A stretch of 64,000 bases of DNA from Aliiroseovarius subalbicans (GCF_022678625.1 NZ_JALBYQ010000002.1:124001-188000), one strand, 5' to 3'. Counted from the stretch's first letter, positions 19,121-30,377 are shown. Program-made: numbers and translations. The notes: generated by a model not told the origin, from the sequence alone.

Positions 19121-20107
19121 TTATCGCCTCTGGCGACGGGGCTTCGCACCGTGCAACACTTTGAAGCCGGGCGTGCCACCGATCTCCGCGACTTCGCGAA
19201 ACTGCTCAGCCAGCTCGGCCTCATAGGGCAAGTGACGGTTCGCAACCATGAAAAACTGCCCGGTGGGTTTCAGGATGCGCGCCGCCGCCCGGATGAAGGC
19301 GCGGCCCAGCCCGGGATCACCCGCGCGGCCGACGTGGAAGGGCGGGTTTGAGATAACGATATCGGCCAGCGCCTTGGGCTCAAAGCTGGTCGCGTCACCC
19401 CAGACGAATTCCGCCCGCGCATCGTCGATGTTGCGCCGGGCACAGGTCAGCGCGGCGTGGTCGGCCTCGATCAGGTCCAGATGGGTCACCCCGTCGCGCC
19501 CCAGAATGTCCCGCGCCAGAAAACCCCAGCCAGCGCCAAGGTCCACCACCCGACCCGTCAGGTCTTTTGGCAAGGCCTCAACCAGCGCGACCGAGCCTTT
19601 GTCAGGCGCATCAGCGGAAAAGACGCCGGGACGGGTGACAAAGCCCCCGGCCAGCGTGGTATCGCGCGCGCCCCAGTCGGTGAAATCTCCGCCGGTGAAC
19701 CAGGCCAGCTTGCCATGCGCTTTGGAAAAGCTTCCATCTAGCGGTTGCAGCACTTTTACCGCCTTCATCAAGCTGTCGATCCCGTCGGTCTTTTGCCCGT
19801 CCAGCACGATCAGCCCGGCGCCTGTGACCTGCGAAGCCTGATGCACCAGGGCCCGCGCCGCCGCCTTCGCGCGTGGCACGAAGACCACCGCGGCGGCAAA
19901 TTCGCCCTTGGGCGAGACCTGCGTGTCCCACCCTGCCCGCACCCAGGCGGCATAGTCGGGAAACTGGCCCTGGATGATCTGGGTCCGGTTTTTCTCAAGG
20001 GCAGACAGGTCGGTGCCCGCAGGGGCGGCGAACACTGCAATGCGCCCGTCAGCGGGCAGCAGCAACGCGCCGTTTTCCAGCGCAAGGGTCAAACGGGACG
20101 GGGCCAT
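19121..20107 (-). CDS. rsmC: Class I SAM-dependent methyltransferase, RsmC-like
   Basis: 328-residue protein with a weak N-terminal pseudo-methyltransferase half and a catalytic C-terminal half, the architecture of the 16S rRNA guanine-N2 methyltransferase RsmC. The SAM motif is VVDLGAGWGFLA, the acidic strand LDLIEADHAAL, and the catalytic NPPF motif is present in VISNPPFHVG. Specificity for G1207 is by family only. The downstream end is basic (KPRRQRR). It sits just 4 bases after clpS in the same direction, so they probably share a transcript. Confidence 0.85.
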   Translation of the reverse strand: MAPSRLTLALENGALLLPADGRIAVFAAPAGTDLSALEKNRTQIIQGQFPDYAAWVRAGWDTQVSPKGEFAAAVVFVPRAKAAARALVHQASQVTGAGLIVLDGQKTDGIDSLMKAVKVLQPLDGSFSKAHGKLAWFTGGDFTDWGARDTTLAGGFVTRPGVFSADAPDKGSVALVEALPKDLTGRVVDLGAGWGFLARDILGRDGVTHLDLIEADHAALTCARRNIDDARAEFVWGDATSFEPKALADIVISNPPFHVGRAGDPGLGRAFIRAAARILKPTGQFFMVANRHLPYEAELAEQFREVAEIGGTPGFKVLHGAKPRRQRR

Positions 20108-20111
20108 GACG

Positions 20112-20432
20112 TTACTCGCGTTCCATCGTGCATTGCAGCGGGTGCTGGTGCTCTCGCGCGGCCTGCATGACTTGAGTGACCTTGGTCTCGGCCACCTCGT
20201 GGCTGAACACGCCGACCACGGCCAGACCCTTTTTGTGCACCGTCAGCATGATTTCAAACGCCTGGGCGTGGTTCATGCCGAAGAACCGTTCCAAAACCAT
20301 CACGACGAATTCCATCGGCGTGAAATCGTCGTTGAGAAGCATGACCTTGTACATCGGCGGCCGCTTGGTCTTGGGCTTGGTGGCCAGGGCCAGATCGGCA
20401 TCGCCGTCCGGTTCATCCTTGTTCGCCATCAT
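20112..20432 (-). CDS. clpS: ATP-dependent Clp protease adaptor ClpS
   Basis: 106-residue adaptor that hands N-degron substrates to ClpAP. The core [20 protein letters not shown] (substrate pocket Asn-Asp-Asp) and the [20 protein letters not shown] segment are diagnostic. The start is one of two tandem ATGs at 20432/20429; the frame is open much further upstream but the extra part is not family-like and runs over the divergent promoter region. Unlike the usual clpS-clpA pairing, clpA is not adjacent; the downstream neighbour is the RsmC-like gene. Confidence 0.95.
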   Translation of the reverse strand: MMANKDEPDGDADLALATKPKTKRPPMYKVMLLNDDFTPMEFVVMVLERFFGMNHAQAFEIMLTVHKKGLAVVGVFSHEVAETKVTQVMQAAREHQHPLQCTMERE

Positions 20433-20558
20433 CAGGGGCTCAAAGCGCACGCGCGTCTCCGGGTCTTGTATTTCTGGGCTCTTGGTCCGCACAATATAGG
20501 CCTTGCGGCCCCGGTGAAAAGGGGCCGGGGTCACGAACGGCTGCGAGGCACATACAGA

Positions 20559-21254
20559 ATGGGCGCAAAAGTCACAACAATTGGTTTCGATGCCGACGAT
20601 ACGCTGTGGCAGAACGAACGGTTCTTTCAGCTGACGCAAGCGCGATTCGCGGCCCTGCTGGCCGAATATGCCGCGCCAGATCACCTGGCTGCACGGCTGT
20701 TGGAGGCCGAGCGTCGCAACCTGGGCCAGTATGGGTTCGGGATCAAGGGGTTCGTCCTTTCAATGATCGAAACCGCCATTGAAGTCACAGAGGAGCGCGT
20801 TCCCGCCCGCGTGATCCGCCAGCTGATCGAGGCCGGACAAGAGATGCTGGCGCATCCGATCCACCTGCTACCCCATGCCGCAGAGGCGATCTCGGCGCTG
20901 ACTGAGGCCCACACAATTGTGCTAATCACCAAGGGCGATTTGCTGGATCAGGAGCGAAAACTGGCGCAATCGGGGCTGGGAGAGTTGTTCGACGGGGTCG
21001 AGATCGTGTCCCACAAAACGCCGCAAATCTACCACGACATCTTTGCCCGTTACGACGGGGCAGAGCATGCCGTGATGGTGGGCAACTCTTTGAAATCTGA
21101 TGTGATTCCGGCGATCGAGGCCGGTGCTTGGGGGGTTCATGTACCGCATGATCTGACCTGGGCGCTGGAACATGCTGTGCCCCCAAAGCACCGTCGATTT
21201 CGCGAAATTCCCGACCTGGGCGCCCTGCCCGATATTGTCGCCGCGCTGGAATAG
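20559..21254 (+). CDS. HAD-superfamily hydrolase
   Basis: 231 residues. HAD motif I is FDADDTLW (Asp10 nucleophile, Asp12), motif II ITKGD, motif III Lys in SHKT, and motif [11 protein letters not shown] helical C1 cap follows motif I. The profile resembles REG-2/phosphatase-like HAD proteins; substrate unknown. Start at the ATG in CATACAGAATGGGC; the frame upstream is open but antisense to clpS. Divergent from clpS with about 125 bases between. Confidence 0.87.
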   Translation: MGAKVTTIGFDADDTLWQNERFFQLTQARFAALLAEYAAPDHLAARLLEAERRNLGQYGFGIKGFVLSMIETAIEVTEERVPARVIRQLIEAGQEMLAHPIHLLPHAAEAISALTEAHTIVLITKGDLLDQERKLAQSGLGELFDGVEIVSHKTPQIYHDIFARYDGAEHAVMVGNSLKSDVIPAIEAGAWGVHVPHDLTWALEHAVPPKHRRFREIPDLGALPDIVAALE

Positions 21255-21290
21255 ATGTGGGGACGGGCCGTCGCCATCACACCACATCTA
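21252..21290. repeat. Inverted repeat at the HAD stop codon
   Basis: Perfect 9-base arms TAGATGTGG (21252-21260) and CCACATCTA (21282-21290) enclose a 21-base loop that itself can pair GAC/GTC. The left arm begins with the TAG stop of the HAD gene. There is no T-tract, so it is not a canonical intrinsic terminator; it may protect the 3' end or pause transcription before the carboxypeptidase gene. The rest of the 165-base gap to 21420 shows nothing I can name. Confidence 0.5.
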
Positions 21291-21419
21291 GCGTGACTTG
21301 AGGGACACGGTCAAACCACTTGAAAATAAGGTGTTTTCCGATCTGACGACCCGTGCTACCTTTGGCGCAAATCAGCTGGGCAAAAGATCCGGCGCTTGAG
21401 GCAGATCATAGGTGGCGAC

Positions 21420-22886
21420 GTGCAAACACGTCTGAGGCAGTACGCCCGTATTGGGCTTTTCCTTGCAGTTCTAAGCTGTGTGACGGTGCTTGCGCCGCTT
21501 GCGTCTATTGCTGCGCCATACGCGGCGATGGTGATCGACGCGCGCTCGGGTAAGGTGCTGCATTCGCGCAACGCCGACACGCAGCTGCACCCGGCATCGC
21601 TGACCAAGATGATGACGCTCTACGTCGCCTTCGAAGCGATCAAGAACGGCGAGATTTCGCTGGATACCACCGTAACGATCCCGTCCAAGGCTTCGGCTGA
21701 GCCGCCCTCGAAGCTGGGTCTGCGCACGGGACAGAAAATCAAACTGCGATTTCTCATCCGCGCCGCTGCCGTGAAGTCTGCCAACGATGCGGCCACGGCC
21801 ATTGGCATTGCGGTGTCGGGGTCCGAAGCGGCTTTTGCCCGACGCATGAACCGCACCGCCAAGGCACTGGGCATGACGCGCACACGGTTCAAGAACGCCC
21901 ACGGCCTGACCGAAAGCGGGCATATGTCGACCGCGCGGGACATGACCACGCTGGGGCGACACCTGTTTTACGACTACCCTGATTATTACAACCTGTTTTC
22001 GCGCCGCTCGACCCATGCAGGTGTGAAGACCGTGAACAACACAAACACCCGGTTCCTGAACGCCTATCGCGGCGCGGACGGGATCAAGACGGGCTATACC
22101 CGTGCGGCAGGCTTCAACCTTGTCGCCTCGGCCGAACGGGGCAACGAGCGCATCATCACCACCGTGTTCGGCGGCCGATCGACCGCATCGCGCAACGCGC
22201 AGGTGGCCGAGCTGATGGACCTGGGCTTTCGCCGTGCGCCGACGCGTGTGGCCGTGCGCCGCCCCGCCCTGCCGGTCTATGACGGCGCGCCAACGGGGGG
22301 TGGCAAGATCATCCGTGTGACCGGGGCGCCGAAGACCAGCGCCCGCCCGGTGCCACGCCCGACCCAAGCCGCGCCGCAAGAGCTGCTTCTTGCCTTGCAG
22401 GAAAGCGTCGCAGACGCGGTGGAAGAGGCCGTTGTCGTCGCCGAAGCCACTCCTGTTGAAACCGACTCCGCACCGGAAACGGTCACGGCCCAGATCGTGG
22501 CCGACACCGTCAATGCGACCGCCACTGCGCCCGCAACCGCGCCGGCCCCACAGCCGCGCCCGGCCACGATTGTCCTGGCCTCGCTCAACCCCGCCGCCGC
22601 CCCTGTCCCTGAAGCCCCCGAAGTCGTGACGCGCATGTCCACATCAGGCGGACGTCACTGGGGCGTAAATGTGGGCGTTTTGGGATCACGATACCAGGCC
22701 GAACGGGTGCTGCTGAAAACCGCGCTGAAAGAACTGGGCACGCTGGACGAGGCGCTGCGCAAGGTCGTGAAACGGTCGAACGGCTGGCACGCGAATTTCG
22801 TCGGATTGACGAAGGAAGAGGCCAGTCTGGCCTGTCGTCGGCTCGAAGCGCGTTCAACTGCCTGTAAGGTTTTGGGCCCGTCCTGA
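21420..22886 (+). CDS. D-alanyl-D-alanine carboxypeptidase (S11 family) with C-terminal SPOR domain
   Basis: Trims pentapeptide stems of peptidoglycan in the periplasm. About 488 residues from the GTG at 21420, which has an AGGTGG site; a TTG at 21396 is the alternative. An N-terminal signal peptide ends near SIAAPYA. Penicillin-binding motifs are intact: SLTKMM (SxxK), SAND (SxN) and KTGYTRAAG (KTG). A Pro/Ala/Thr-rich linker (about nt 22330-22640) leads to a terminal SPOR-like domain beginning GVNVGVLGSRYQAER, expected to bind denuded septal glycan. This domain order is common in alphaproteobacterial DacA/DacC-like enzymes. Confidence 0.92.
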   Translation: MQTRLRQYARIGLFLAVLSCVTVLAPLASIAAPYAAMVIDARSGKVLHSRNADTQLHPASLTKMMTLYVAFEAIKNGEISLDTTVTIPSKASAEPPSKLGLRTGQKIKLRFLIRAAAVKSANDAATAIGIAVSGSEAAFARRMNRTAKALGMTRTRFKNAHGLTESGHMSTARDMTTLGRHLFYDYPDYYNLFSRRSTHAGVKTVNNTNTRFLNAYRGADGIKTGYTRAAGFNLVASAERGNERIITTVFGGRSTASRNAQVAELMDLGFRRAPTRVAVRRPALPVYDGAPTGGGKIIRVTGAPKTSARPVPRPTQAAPQELLLALQESVADAVEEAVVVAEATPVETDSAPETVTAQIVADTVNATATAPATAPAPQPRPATIVLASLNPAAAPVPEAPEVVTRMSTSGGRHWGVNVGVLGSRYQAERVLLKTALKELGTLDEALRKVVKRSNGWHANFVGLTKEEASLACRRLEARSTACKVLGPS

Positions 22887-22918
22887 GCACCGCTCATCCC
22901 GCCTGACCGAAATCTATG

Positions 22919-24526
22919 CTAGTCCGCGGCGCCTTCGCGCACCTGCAGATCGAACGCCGCCGCCATCAGGGCGCGGGTGTAATCCGTCTGCGGCGCGTCA
23001 AAAATCTCGTCCGCCGTGCCGCTTTCGACAATATCGCCCGTCCGCATCACCAGCACCTTGTGCGCCAGTGCGCGCACCACCCGCAGGTCGTGCGAGATGA
23101 ACAGATAGGCCAGGCCATATTTCTTTTGCAGGTTGCGCAGCAAGTCGACGATCTGCACCTGCACCGTCATGTCCAGCGCCGAGGTCGGTTCGTCCAGCAC
23201 CACCAGTTTCGGGCGCAGGATCATCGCGCGTGCAATCGCGATGCGCTGGCGCTGCCCGCCGGAAAACTCGTGCGGATACCGGTGCATCGTGGTCGGGTCC
23301 AACCCGACCTCCTCCATGATCTCGGCCACCATCTCGGATCGATTGCGCCCCGGTTCAAGCCCGTGCACGGACAGGCCTTCGGCAATGATCTCTTCGCAAG
23401 TCATGCGCGGTGAGAGAGAGCCATAGGGGTCCTGAAATACGATCTGCATGTCGCGCCGGAGCGGCGCCAGGTCCTTGGATTTCCAGCCCTGGATATCGTC
23501 CCCCAGGAACAGCACCGGCCCGTCGGATGAAATCAGCCGCATCACCGCCAAGGCCAGCGTGGTCTTGCCTGACCCGCTTTCGCCCACGATGCCCACGGTT
23601 TCGCCCGCCCGCACCGTGAAAGATGCCGCATTCACCGCCTTGATATGCCCCACCGTGCGGCGCATCAGGCCGCGGGTGATGGGAAACCAAATGCGCAGGT
23701 CATCCGTGCGCGCGATCTCGGGCGCGTCCGCAGGCACCGGGTCGGGGCGACCGGTGCTTTCGGCCTCAAGCAGCGTGCGGGTATAGGGGTGCCGGGGGTT
23801 GGCGAAAATCTCGGCCGTCGGGCCCGCTTCGACGATCTCACCGTCCTTCATCACGCAGACCTTGTCGGCGATCTTGCGCACGATGCCCAGGTCGTGGGTG
23901 ATGAACAAAAGCGACATGCCTTCGCTGTCTTTGAGATCAGCCAGCAGGTCCAGAATCTGCGCCTGGATCGTCACGTCCAGCGCCGTTGTGGGTTCATCCG
24001 CAATCAAAAGTTCCGGCCCGTTGGCCAGCGCCATCGCAATCATCACACGCTGCCGCTGCCCACCTGACAACTGGTGCGGGTAGCTTTTCAGCCGAGTTTC
24101 CGGGTCGCGGATGCCGACCTTGTTCAATAGGTCGATGATGCGCGCGCGCACCGCGTCGCCGCGCAGGCCCTGGTGCAGCTCGATCGATTCCGCGAGCTGT
24201 TTTTCCAGCGTGTGCAGCGGATTGAGCGAGGTCATCGGTTCTTGAAAGATGAAGCTGATGTCGTTGCCGCGCGCAGCGCGCAGGTCGGCGAGCGAGGCGC
24301 CGATCATCTCACGCCCCTCATAGGTCACCGAGCCGGAGATCTGGGCTGAGTCCGGCAGCAGTTCGACCGTGGACAGCGCCGTCACCGACTTGCCCGAGCC
24401 GCTTTCGCCGACCAGCGCGACAGTTTCGCCACGCTCGATCGTGAAGGACACACCGCGCACCGCCGGGTGGGTCTTGCCGTCCTGCCGGAACGACACATTC
24501 AGGTCTTTGACCTCAAGCACACTCAT
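22919..24526 (-). CDS. yejF: Peptide ABC transporter, dual ATPase subunit (YejF type)
   Basis: 535 residues carrying two complete ABC ATPase domains in one chain. First half: Walker [11 protein letters not shown], signature LSGGQRQRV, Walker [13 protein letters not shown]. Second half: [31 protein letters not shown]. Linker carries the oligopeptide-transporter segment. Powers uptake of oligopeptides (in enteric bacteria also microcin C). The start ATG overlaps the yejE stop by four bases (ATGA). Last gene of the yejABEF operon. Confidence 0.95.
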   Translation of the reverse strand: MSVLEVKDLNVSFRQDGKTHPAVRGVSFTIERGETVALVGESGSGKSVTALSTVELLPDSAQISGSVTYEGREMIGASLADLRAARGNDISFIFQEPMTSLNPLHTLEKQLAESIELHQGLRGDAVRARIIDLLNKVGIRDPETRLKSYPHQLSGGQRQRVMIAMALANGPELLIADEPTTALDVTIQAQILDLLADLKDSEGMSLLFITHDLGIVRKIADKVCVMKDGEIVEAGPTAEIFANPRHPYTRTLLEAESTGRPDPVPADAPEIARTDDLRIWFPITRGLMRRTVGHIKAVNAASFTVRAGETVGIVGESGSGKTTLALAVMRLISSDGPVLFLGDDIQGWKSKDLAPLRRDMQIVFQDPYGSLSPRMTCEEIIAEGLSVHGLEPGRNRSEMVAEIMEEVGLDPTTMHRYPHEFSGGQRQRIAIARAMILRPKLVVLDEPTSALDMTVQVQIVDLLRNLQKKYGLAYLFISHDLRVVRALAHKVLVMRTGDIVESGTADEIFDAPQTDYTRALMAAAFDLQVREGAAD

Positions 24527-25629
24527 TTGAACGTCTTTCTGGGGTCGAACGCATCGCGCACGCCTTCGAAGATGAAGACCAGCAGCGACAGCAGCAGCGA
24601 GAAGGTGAAGAAGGCGGTGAAGCCCAACCAGGGCGCTTGCAAGTTCTGTTTCGCCTGACGCGTGAGTTCACCCAGGGACGGGGACGACGACGGCAGGCCG
24701 AAGCCCAGGAAGTCCAGCGTGGCCAATGTGGAGATCGTGCCGGTGATGATGAACGGCAGCATGGTCAGCGTGGCGACCATCGCGTTGGGCAACACGTGGC
24801 GATACATGATCACGCGGTTTTTCACGCCCAGCGCACGGGCGGCGCGCACGTATTCGAAATTGCGCGCACGCAGGAATTCGGCGCGCACCACGCCCACCAG
24901 GGCGGGCCAGCCAAACAGCACGGTGACAAAGACAAGCAGCCAGAAGCTGCGCCCCAGGATCGCAAACAGGATGATGATGACGTAAAGCGACGGGGTGGAA
25001 GACCAGATCTCCAATACGCGCTGGAAGATGAGGTCGATCCAGCCGCCAAAATAGCCCTGGATCGCCCCCGCAGCGATGCCGATGAGCGACGTCAGAACCG
25101 TCACGATCAGGGTGAAGAAGACAGACAGGCGAAAGCCATAGATCACCCGCGCCAGCACGTCGCGCGCGGTGTCGTCGGTGCCCAGAAGGTGGTTGGCATC
25201 CGGGGCCGAGGGCGCCGCACCGCCGATGTCGTTGATCGTTTTGTAGCTGTAGGGCACCGGCGGCCAGAGCATCCAGCCTTTGTGGATCGCCGCGCCCGCG
25301 ACCTCACCGTCGCCTGCGTCCTCGATCACGCCGTCCGGGTCGTCCCAGCAGGCCTCAAGCCCGCCCGAGATGATCAGGCATTGCACTTCGATGTCGCTGT
25401 AAACCGCTTCGGTCTTGAAATCGCCGCCGAAGGCCGTTTCGGGATAGAACCGCAGGACCGGCGCATGCAGATCGCCGCGATAGCTGACCAGGATCGGTTT
25501 GTCATTCGCCAGGAACTCGGCAAACAGCGACAGGCCAAACAGGATCACGAAGATGATCAGCGACCAGAAGGCACGACCGTTGCGGCGAAAGTTGCGCCAG
25601 CGGCGTTGGTTGAGGGGCGACAGCGTCAT
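24523..25629 (-). CDS. yejE: Peptide ABC transporter permease (YejE type)
   Basis: 368-residue permease. The N-terminal [21 protein letters not shown] is typical of YejE, followed by a large periplasmic insertion after TM1 that includes [17 protein letters not shown]. The EAA loop for ATPase coupling is [23 protein letters not shown]. Four-base overlaps on both sides (yejB stop and yejF start) indicate translational coupling. Confidence 0.95.
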   Translation of the reverse strand: MTLSPLNQRRWRNFRRNGRAFWSLIIFVILFGLSLFAEFLANDKPILVSYRGDLHAPVLRFYPETAFGGDFKTEAVYSDIEVQCLIISGGLEACWDDPDGVIEDAGDGEVAGAAIHKGWMLWPPVPYSYKTINDIGGAAPSAPDANHLLGTDDTARDVLARVIYGFRLSVFFTLIVTVLTSLIGIAAGAIQGYFGGWIDLIFQRVLEIWSSTPSLYVIIILFAILGRSFWLLVFVTVLFGWPALVGVVRAEFLRARNFEYVRAARALGVKNRVIMYRHVLPNAMVATLTMLPFIITGTISTLATLDFLGFGLPSSSPSLGELTRQAKQNLQAPWLGFTAFFTFSLLLSLLVFIFEGVRDAFDPRKTFK

Positions 25630-26783
25630 GTCTCCCTTCCTTCGAAATCAATCCGCGGGTCAACGAAGACATACATCAGGTCCGACAGGATGCCGACGAC
25701 AAGGCCAACGATACCGAACACGAAGAGCGTGCCGAAGATGACCGGATAATCGCGCGCCAGGGCGGCTTCGAAGCCCAGCCGGCCAAGACCATCCAGCGAA
25801 AACAGCGTTTCGATGATGACCGAGCCGCCGAAGAACACGCCCAGGAACAGGCTGGGAAAGCCCGCAATGACGATCAGCATGGCGTTGCGGAACACATGGC
25901 CATAAAGCACCCGGTTTTCCGCCACGCCCTTGGCGCGGGCGGTGACGACATACTGCTTCTTGATCTCATCGAGAAAGCTGTTTTTCGTCAGCAGGGTGAG
26001 CGTGGCAAAGCTGGCGATGGTCGAGGCCAGCACCGGAAGCGTGATGTGCCAGAAGTAGTCCAGCACCTTGCCGATCAGCGACAGATCCTCCCAATTGTCC
26101 GAAGTGAGCCCCCTGAGCGGGAACCATTGGAAATAGGACCCACCTGCAAAGACCACGAGCAACAGGATCGCGAACAGAAAGCCGGGGATCGCATAGGCAA
26201 CGATGATGAAGCCGGAGGTCCAGGTGTCAAAACGCGACCCGTCCTTCACGGCCTTCTTGATGCCCAGCGGGATCGAGACGATGTAAGCGATCAGCGTCGA
26301 CCACAGGCCCAGCGTAATCGACACCGGCAGCTTTTCGGCGACCAGTTCGAACACGCCGATCGAACGGAAGTAGCTTTCGCCGAAATCCAGCCGCATGTAA
26401 TTGCCCATCATGATGAAGAAGCGTTCCATGATCGGGATCTCTTCCTTGGCGCATTCCGGCGCGTCCAGGTCCGGTTCGCCCTGGAACCCAGTGTCGCAGA
26501 CCAGCCGGGCAAAGCCCATTTCCAGCTCTAGCGAATCCAGGAAATCCTGCGGCAGGCCACGCGCACCTAGGTAGCGCTCATCACCGCCTCCACCGCCCCC
26601 ACCGCCAGCATCTTCTCCGCCGCCCGAAATGGTTTCAAACACGTCGCCTTCGCCCTCCATCTGGGCGATGATCTGTTCGATCGGCCCGCCGGGGACGAAT
26701 TGGGTCAGCGTGAAGTTGATGATCATGATCCCGATCAGCGTCGGAATGATCAGCAGAAGTCGCCGAAGGATATAGGCGCCCAT
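25626..26783 (-). CDS. yejB: Peptide ABC transporter permease (YejB type)
   Basis: 385-residue permease with the N-terminal [21 protein letters not shown] and EAA loop [23 protein letters not shown]. The periplasmic region after TM1 contains an unusually glycine-rich run (about residues 52-68, with eight consecutive Gly) absent from most homologues I know, flanked by acidic residues. This looks like a local simple-sequence expansion in a surface loop. It partners with YejE. Confidence 0.95.
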   Translation of the reverse strand: MGAYILRRLLLIIPTLIGIMIINFTLTQFVPGGPIEQIIAQMEGEGDVFETISGGGEDAGGGGGGGGDERYLGARGLPQDFLDSLELEMGFARLVCDTGFQGEPDLDAPECAKEEIPIMERFFIMMGNYMRLDFGESYFRSIGVFELVAEKLPVSITLGLWSTLIAYIVSIPLGIKKAVKDGSRFDTWTSGFIIVAYAIPGFLFAILLLVVFAGGSYFQWFPLRGLTSDNWEDLSLIGKVLDYFWHITLPVLASTIASFATLTLLTKNSFLDEIKKQYVVTARAKGVAENRVLYGHVFRNAMLIVIAGFPSLFLGVFFGGSVIIETLFSLDGLGRLGFEAALARDYPVIFGTLFVFGIVGLVVGILSDLMYVFVDPRIDFEGRET

Positions 26784-26823
26784 AGGGTCGTCCCTGCCTG
26801 TGCTTGTGCCTGCTCGGGCCTGC

Positions 26824-28713
26824 CTAGCGCAACGCGCCGGCGGCTTTCAGGGCCTCGTGTTTGTCGGCGTTGTACCACCAGAAATCCAGATATCCCAGAT
26901 CATAGGGCGGCAACGGGTCGGGGTATTCGAACATGTCAAAATAGGCGACGGTATAGACGTCCTTGTACCATTGCGGCACCCAGAATTTCATCGCCCGCAT
27001 CACGCGATCCAGCGTTTTCACGCCAATGATCAAGTCGTCCTTGGTGGCCGCATTGCGGATCACGTCGATGATCGCATCCACCGCCGGATCAGCCACGCCA
27101 GGCGAATTGAAGACCGACACTGCGGCCTCTTTCGAGCCCAGCGATTGCTCCAGATTGCTGCCGGGTTCATAGCCCGTCGCCAGATGGTCGGTGATGATGT
27201 CATAATCGAACGCGTACCGGCGATCGACGAATTGCGCATTATCGACCCGGTTCAGCACCGCATCCACACCCAGGCGGCGCAGGTTTTCCACGTAAGGGTT
27301 TATCACCCGATCAAACGCCGGAGAGCGTTCCAGAAACTCGACCTTGAGCAATTGACCATTCTTGCGGCGCATCCCGTCGTCACCGACGGCCCAGCCCGCT
27401 TCGTCCAGCAGGGCCGAGGCGCGGCGCAGGTTCTTGCGATCCAACTGGCGGGCGCCCGAGGCCGGGTAGGAAAACGGCTCACTGTCCAGCACACCGTCGG
27501 GTAGCAGGTCGGCAAGGGGTTCAAGAATGGCCAGTTCCTCGGGCGTCGGCAGCCCCTTGGCTTCGAGATAGGAGTTTTCGGCAAAGCTGTGGATCCGCGC
27601 GTAGAGGTCGTAGAACAGCGTTTCATTCGACCATTCGAAATTGAACATCAGGCCCAGCGCCTCGCGCACGCGGATGTCCTGGAACTTCTCGCGGCGCAGG
27701 TTGAAGACAAAGCCCTGGCCCGAGGCCTGCGCGCCGTCCGGAAGCTCGGCCTTGACCGCGTGCCCCTCGGTCAGTGCCGGGAAATCATACTGCGTCGCCC
27801 ATTGCTTCGAGCTGTTTTCGATCCGGTAGGTATAGGCACCTGCCTTGAACCCTTCGAACGCCGCATTGCCGTCGGCGAAATACTCGATACGAATCGCGTC
27901 GAAATTGTTGCGGCCAATGTTGATGGGCAGCTCCGCGCCCCAGTAATCTGGATTGCGGCGATAGGTGATGCGTTCGTTGATGTCGAAACTGTCGAGCACA
28001 TAAGGACCGGTGCCCATGTTCGTCTCCAACCGGCTTTCGTCCAACCGTGCGCCGGTTTTCTCAAACCAGGCCTGCGAAAAGACCGGCGTGGCGCCGGCCT
28101 GACTAATGCGCTCGCGCACCGGGGCGTCGGGCTGGAAGGTGAACTTCACCCGCAGATCGTCCAGCGCCTCGACACTGGCGATGATGCGCGACACGCCTTC
28201 GCGGAAGGAAATCAACCCCTGCTCCATGAACAGGTTGTGGGTGAATGCGACGTCATGCGCGGTCGTCGGGGTGCCATCCTGAAACCGCACATTCGGGCGC
28301 AGGGTGAAAATGACCCAGGACTGATCTTCGGGGTATTCCAGGCTTTCAGCAATCAGGCCGTAAGAGGTGCCGATCTCATCGGCGGTCGAAGTCATCAGCC
28401 GTTCCGTGCCGATCGAGGCCAGCGCGCCAGGCACGCCCTTTCGGGCATAGGGGTTGAAACTGTCGAACGTGCCGCGTTCGTTCGAGATCGCGATCTCGCC
28501 CCCTTTCGGCGCGTCGGGGTTCACGTAATCGAGGTGGGGAAAATCAGCCGGATATTTCAGCGATCCGAAATAGGAATAACCGTGGCTGATCGTCGTGCCC
28601 TCGGCCCGCGCCAGGGTGGCGGTCAAAAGGACTAGCATCGCCAACCCCAGGAAGGGCAACAGCACACGGCTGGCAAGGTCAATCGCTGTGGCATTCCCTT
28701 TGGCACGCTGCAT
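26824..28713 (-). CDS. yejA: Peptide ABC transporter periplasmic binding protein (YejA type)
   Basis: 629-residue family 5 solute-binding protein. A long N-terminus with a hydrophobic stretch ending in TATLARAEG is a Sec signal peptide. Mature start [29 protein letters not shown] is the YejA signature; the family repeats around [19 protein letters not shown] and [11 protein letters not shown] are present. First gene of yejABEF, 40 bases ahead of yejB. Probably secretes into the periplasm and delivers peptides to YejBE. Confidence 0.94.
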   Translation of the reverse strand: MQRAKGNATAIDLASRVLLPFLGLAMLVLLTATLARAEGTTISHGYSYFGSLKYPADFPHLDYVNPDAPKGGEIAISNERGTFDSFNPYARKGVPGALASIGTERLMTSTADEIGTSYGLIAESLEYPEDQSWVIFTLRPNVRFQDGTPTTAHDVAFTHNLFMEQGLISFREGVSRIIASVEALDDLRVKFTFQPDAPVRERISQAGATPVFSQAWFEKTGARLDESRLETNMGTGPYVLDSFDINERITYRRNPDYWGAELPINIGRNNFDAIRIEYFADGNAAFEGFKAGAYTYRIENSSKQWATQYDFPALTEGHAVKAELPDGAQASGQGFVFNLRREKFQDIRVREALGLMFNFEWSNETLFYDLYARIHSFAENSYLEAKGLPTPEELAILEPLADLLPDGVLDSEPFSYPASGARQLDRKNLRRASALLDEAGWAVGDDGMRRKNGQLLKVEFLERSPAFDRVINPYVENLRRLGVDAVLNRVDNAQFVDRRYAFDYDIITDHLATGYEPGSNLEQSLGSKEAAVSVFNSPGVADPAVDAIIDVIRNAATKDDLIIGVKTLDRVMRAMKFWVPQWYKDVYTVAYFDMFEYPDPLPPYDLGYLDFWWYNADKHEALKAAGALR

Positions 28714-28847
28714 GGCATTCCCTCCGATTATCGCGGTTTCGCTTGGTTTTCTTCAAATCCAAGCTAATGCCGCGCCCGACGGATATTCAAGGCGAGATTT
28801 GGTAAACGAAGCGTGAACCTGCCGTGTGCAGGGGGTGAACACGAAAG

Positions 28848-28877
28848 AGGGCCGCACCGGTTGCCCGGTACGGCCCT
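28848..28877 (-). terminator. Hairpin downstream of the cytochrome c gene
   Basis: Stem AGGGCCGCACCGG (28848-28860), loop TTGC, stem CCGGTACGGCCCT (28865-28877): 12 of 13 positions pair. On the minus strand it follows the cytochrome c stop by about 20 bases and is followed by CTTTCG, a short T-run, so it is a plausible but not ideal intrinsic terminator. The remainder of the 185-base gap before yejA contains no gene. Confidence 0.65.
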
Positions 28878-28897
28878 GAAAACTCGAGCGGCTTTGA

Positions 28898-29425
28898 TCA
28901 GCCGCCGATCGTCTGCAGATAGGCGATCAGGTTGGCGCGGTCGGTGATCTTGGACAGGCCCTTGAAGGCCATCTTGGTGCCGGGGGCATAGCCTTTGGGG
29001 CTTTCCAGGAAACCGTTCAGCTCTTCCGGACCCCAGTTGCCGCCCAGGCCGGCAACCACATCGGAGTAGCCGAAGCCGTCAATCCCGGCAATCGCGCGGC
29101 CAACAACAGCATACAGGTGCGGGCCGGTGCCGTTGGCGCCGTCTTCCAGCTTGTGACAGGCGGCGCATTTCTTGAACACCTTTTCGCCCTTGCCCGCGTC
29201 GGCCTCGGCCAGCACGTCAGCGAAAGCCACTTCCACGACTTCCTCTTGTTCGGCGCCGTGGTCGTCGCCGGTGGCAATGTAGTAACCCGAGGCATGTGCC
29301 TCATCGCCGTGACCCGAGGGGCCGGTGGCATAAAGCGTGTCAGCCGCCCAGTTGCCCAGAAGGAAGATCAACAGCGCGCCCAGAAAGCCGCCGCCAAGTT
29401 TGGTGATAGTCATTGTGTCGAACAT
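28898..29425 (-). CDS. Membrane-anchored cytochrome c (cytochrome c-y / CycM type)
   Basis: 175 residues. N-terminal uncleaved TM anchor (about residues 9-27), a flexible His/Asp/Glu-rich periplasmic linker, then a class I cytochrome c domain with heme site CAACH (87-91) and axial Met152 in GTKMAFKG. In Rhodobacter such proteins shuttle electrons from the bc1 complex to the terminal oxidase without leaving the membrane. It is divergent from pheA. Confidence 0.93.
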   Translation of the reverse strand: MFDTMTITKLGGGFLGALLIFLLGNWAADTLYATGPSGHGDEAHASGYYIATGDDHGAEQEEVVEVAFADVLAEADAGKGEKVFKKCAACHKLEDGANGTGPHLYAVVGRAIAGIDGFGYSDVVAGLGGNWGPEELNGFLESPKGYAPGTKMAFKGLSKITDRANLIAYLQTIGG

Positions 29426-29543
29426 GTCGCGTTCCGCCTCGTCCAGATTCCAAAGCCTTCTAGCCGCTTCCCCAACTCAATTTCAAGCGATATGACACCT
29501 GAGTGATCGCGCTTTGGGCGCAAACATCGGAAAGATTGCGGAT

Positions 29544-30377
29544 ATGACCGGACGAATTGCCTTCCAGGGGGAACCTGGCGCCTACTCTCACCAGGCCTGC
29601 CACGACGCACGGCCCGAGATGGAAGCCCTGCCCTGCCGCACCTTCGAAGACGTGATCGAAGCGGTGCGCAGCGGACAGGCCGAGCAGGCAATGTTGCCGG
29701 TGGAAAACACCACCTATGGCCGCGTTGCGGACATTCACCGGATGCTGCCCGAAAGCGGTTTGCACATCATCGACGAAGCCTTTGTACGGGTTCACATCAG
29801 CCTGATGGCACGACACGGGGTGACCCTGCCGCAAATCGACCTGGTGCGGGCGCATCTGGTCCTGCTGCCGCAATGCGCGGATTTCCTGGCCAAACACGGC
29901 ATCCGGGGCGAAGCGGCGGCGGACAGCGCGGGGGCTGCTCTGGATCTGGCGAAAAGCGGATCGACGAATGAGGCCGTTCTCGCCTCGGATCTGGCGGCGG
30001 ACATCTATGGGTTGGATATTCTGGCGCGCCACATTGAAGATCAGGACCACAACACCACGCGGTTCCTGATCATGGCGCGCGAACCGGATTACACCCGCCG
30101 CGGTGACCACGGCATGATGACAAGCTTCGTGTTCAACGTGCGCAACATCCCTGCGGCGCTGTACAAGGCGATGGGCGGGTTTGCGACCAACAGCGTGAAC
30201 ATGACCAAGCTGGAAAGCTATATGGTGGACGGCGTGTTCTCGGCGACGCAGTTCTATGCCGATATCGAAGGTCACCCGGACGACGCAAATGTTCAGCTGG
30301 CCCTGGAAGAGCTGGAATACTTCACTTCACAGCTGGACATACTCGGCGTTTATCCGGCGGACGCAAAGCGGCACTGA
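29544..30377 (+). CDS. pheA: Prephenate dehydratase
   Basis: Converts prephenate to phenylpyruvate in phenylalanine biosynthesis. 277 residues from the ATG at 29544; an in-frame TTG at 29514 is possible but less family-like. N-terminal RIAFQGEPGAYSHQA, substrate motif NTTRFLIM (the conserved TRF) and C-terminal ACT domain with the ESYMVDG regulatory segment (usually ESRP) are visible. No chorismate mutase domain is present, so this is the monofunctional type. Confidence 0.96.
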   Translation: MTGRIAFQGEPGAYSHQACHDARPEMEALPCRTFEDVIEAVRSGQAEQAMLPVENTTYGRVADIHRMLPESGLHIIDEAFVRVHISLMARHGVTLPQIDLVRAHLVLLPQCADFLAKHGIRGEAAADSAGAALDLAKSGSTNEAVLASDLAADIYGLDILARHIEDQDHNTTRFLIMAREPDYTRRGDHGMMTSFVFNVRNIPAALYKAMGGFATNSVNMTKLESYMVDGVFSATQFYADIEGHPDDANVQLALEELEYFTSQLDILGVYPADAKRH

